Part shown: positions 4,646-5,465 of the stretch, piece after piece | How positions within the stretch are numbered: the first letter of the stretch is position 1 | How the letters are laid out: every line of letters starts with the position of its first letter | Origin: Clostridium sp. CAG:448 | Lineage (GTDB): Bacteria; Bacillota; Clostridia; Oscillospirales; CAG-272 | Length of the DNA: 5,465 nt | Reading direction: 5' to 3' | Assembly: GCA_000433415.1 (NCBI GenBank) | Contig: FR890569.1 | Coordinates: 111,507-116,971 of the forward strand | Made by a program: the position numbers and the translations under genes | Notes under the pieces: generated by a model | Told to the model about the DNA's origin: nothing | Seen by the model: the letters and a program-made list of their open reading frames with translations, nothing else | Databases searched by the model: none

Positions 4646-5465
4646 CCGCACTCTCCCATGTTTCGACCCGATAGCGAAAGCCACCGGATCCGTTGCGTTC
4701 GATTCCCACATAATAGGCAAATATTTTCGCCTCATGTAGCAGACGGATTCCCGTCCGCCGCAAAATTTCCTGTGCCGTTCTGCCGTGCGCACTGGCAACG
4801 AGCGGAACCCCGCAATTGTGTGCCGCCACCAGTGCAAAGGCTTCCTCATAGTCTCCGATCTCGTCGCAGATCATCACCTGCGCATTCATGCACCGTGCGG
4901 CAATTTCCACACCGAGCTTACGCGGATACCCGGACAGGACATCCAGACAAAGATTTTCTCCGTCGGTTGCAAATCCCAATTCGCCGCGGGTGTCAATGAC
5001 GACCACACGCAACGGGTGATTTCCCCCCGCAAGATTTGTGGCAACACCGCGCAAAAGGGTTGTTTTACCGACGCCCGGCGGCGCATAAATCAGCACGCCG
5101 CGACTCCCTCCCGCCTGCACAAGCAAGGATGCAATCTGTCCGCCGACCGCACTCGCGCGATGCGGCAAACGGATACAGAGCGAAGAGATATCATAAATAC
5201 CGATCACACGGTTTTCCTCACACGACGCACGCCCTCCCACCCCCACGCGGACACCTCCGTCGAGGGACAGGTACCCCTGGTTGATTGTATCACTGTATGC
5301 ATACAGGGACTTCCCGCTCATCGCCGTCAGAATCTCACGGATCTCTCCATAACTCATGCAAACCGGCAGTTGCCTGTTTTCTCCGCCGGTCACGACAGAA
5401 GCCTTGCGCTGTGCCCGCAGGCGGATTTCCTCAATTCTGCCGTTGACAGCCGCTTTTTCCGCCTC
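4632..5465 (-). CDS. spoIIIAA: Stage III sporulation protein AA (SpoIIIAA), secretion ATPase, 5' end outside window
   Basis: SpoIIIAA is the cytoplasmic ATPase of the SpoIIIA channel, related to type II/IV secretion ATPases, and is thought to power transport or assembly. The visible 277 residues lack about 20-35 N-terminal residues (B. subtilis 307). The fragment starts in a family-like GRIEEIRLRAQ stretch, so the GTG at 5391-5393 is not the start. Walker A APPGVGKTT is at fragment residues 128-136. A VVIDTRGELGF segment follows at 155-165, then Walker B VMICDEIGD (197-205) and a sensor-like PLVASAHGRT (221-230). The catalytic Lys and the Asp-Glu are present, so it should be active. It ends at 4632 overlapping spoIIIAB by 14 nt, implying coupled translation. 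A G6 run (5023-5028) is in frame here. The main operon promoter would lie beyond the window. Confidence 0.96.
   Translation of the reverse strand, partial: EAEKAAVNGRIEEIRLRAQRKASVVTGGENRQLPVCMSYGEIREILTAMSGKSLYAYSDTINQGYLSLDGGVRVGVGGRASCEENRVIGIYDISSLCIRLPHRASAVGGQIASLLVQAGGSRGVLIYAPPGVGKTTLLRGVATNLAGGNHPLRVVVIDTRGELGFATDGENLCLDVLSGYPRKLGVEIAARCMNAQVMICDEIGDYEEAFALVAAHNCGVPLVASAHGRTAQEILRRTGIRLLHEAKIFAYYVGIERNGSGGFRYRVETWESADALV

Noticed and set aside
4646..4849. Upstream extension of SpoIIIAB to 4849
   Set aside because: It overlaps the conserved end of SpoIIIAA in another frame. The start at 4645 has a ribosome site and begins with the expected membrane segment.
5391..5393. GTG as the SpoIIIAA start codon
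   Set aside because: The open frame continues upstream with family-like residues (GRIEEIRLRAQ) and no stop to the window end, so the start lies outside.
1..5465. CRISPR array, tRNA, rRNA, riboswitch or insertion sequence
   Set aside because: No regularly spaced repeats, cloverleaf-like segments, conserved RNA motifs or transposase fragments were seen. The window is almost fully coding on the minus strand.

Overview
The window is a near-complete spoIIIA sporulation operon, read entirely on the minus strand, plus the start of one downstream ATPase gene. The gene content and moderate-to-high GC point to an endospore-forming Firmicute. The short SpoIIIAG and the neighbouring PRK06851-type ATPase fit Clostridia better than Bacillus, but no species can be named from this window.

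Layout in transcription order, from high to low coordinates: spoIIIAA (4632-5465, its 5' end lies outside the window), spoIIIAB (4169-4645), spoIIIAC (3955-4149), spoIIIAD (3541-3950), spoIIIAE (2381-3523), spoIIIAF (1856-2364), spoIIIAG (1308-1826) and spoIIIAH (588-1196). The first seven are packed with gaps of 4-29 nt, or a 14-nt overlap at AA/AB. A 111-nt gap before spoIIIAH holds a candidate sigma-E-type internal promoter. A strong intrinsic terminator (541-573) closes the operon. Beyond it lies a separate gene (470 down to 1, running off the window) for a P-loop protein resembling the PRK06851 family. It has a good Shine-Dalgarno site and its own sigma-E-like promoter.

In Bacillus subtilis the eight SpoIIIA proteins are made in the mother cell. 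They assemble in the outer forespore membrane into a secretion-like channel or 'feeding tube' that docks on forespore SpoIIQ. SpoIIIAA is the secretion-type ATPase, AB is GspF-like, AC/AD/AE are polytopic membrane proteins, and AF/AG/AH are single- or double-pass proteins with ring-building (YscJ/FliF-like) domains.

The main oddities are two frame breaks. spoIIIAD breaks at a G6 run (plus-strand C6, 3804-3809) and spoIIIAF at a G8 run (plus-strand C8, 2061-2068). In both, one extra G restores a full-length, family-like protein. Homopolymer undercalling is the simplest explanation. A shared -1 recoding or slippage mechanism is a testable alternative. The window also begins with a pure 12-C run, which looks like a contig-end artefact. 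I see no novel defence or mobile system. The less described elements are the downstream ATPase, its apparent sporulation-type control, and the G-tract frame breaks.
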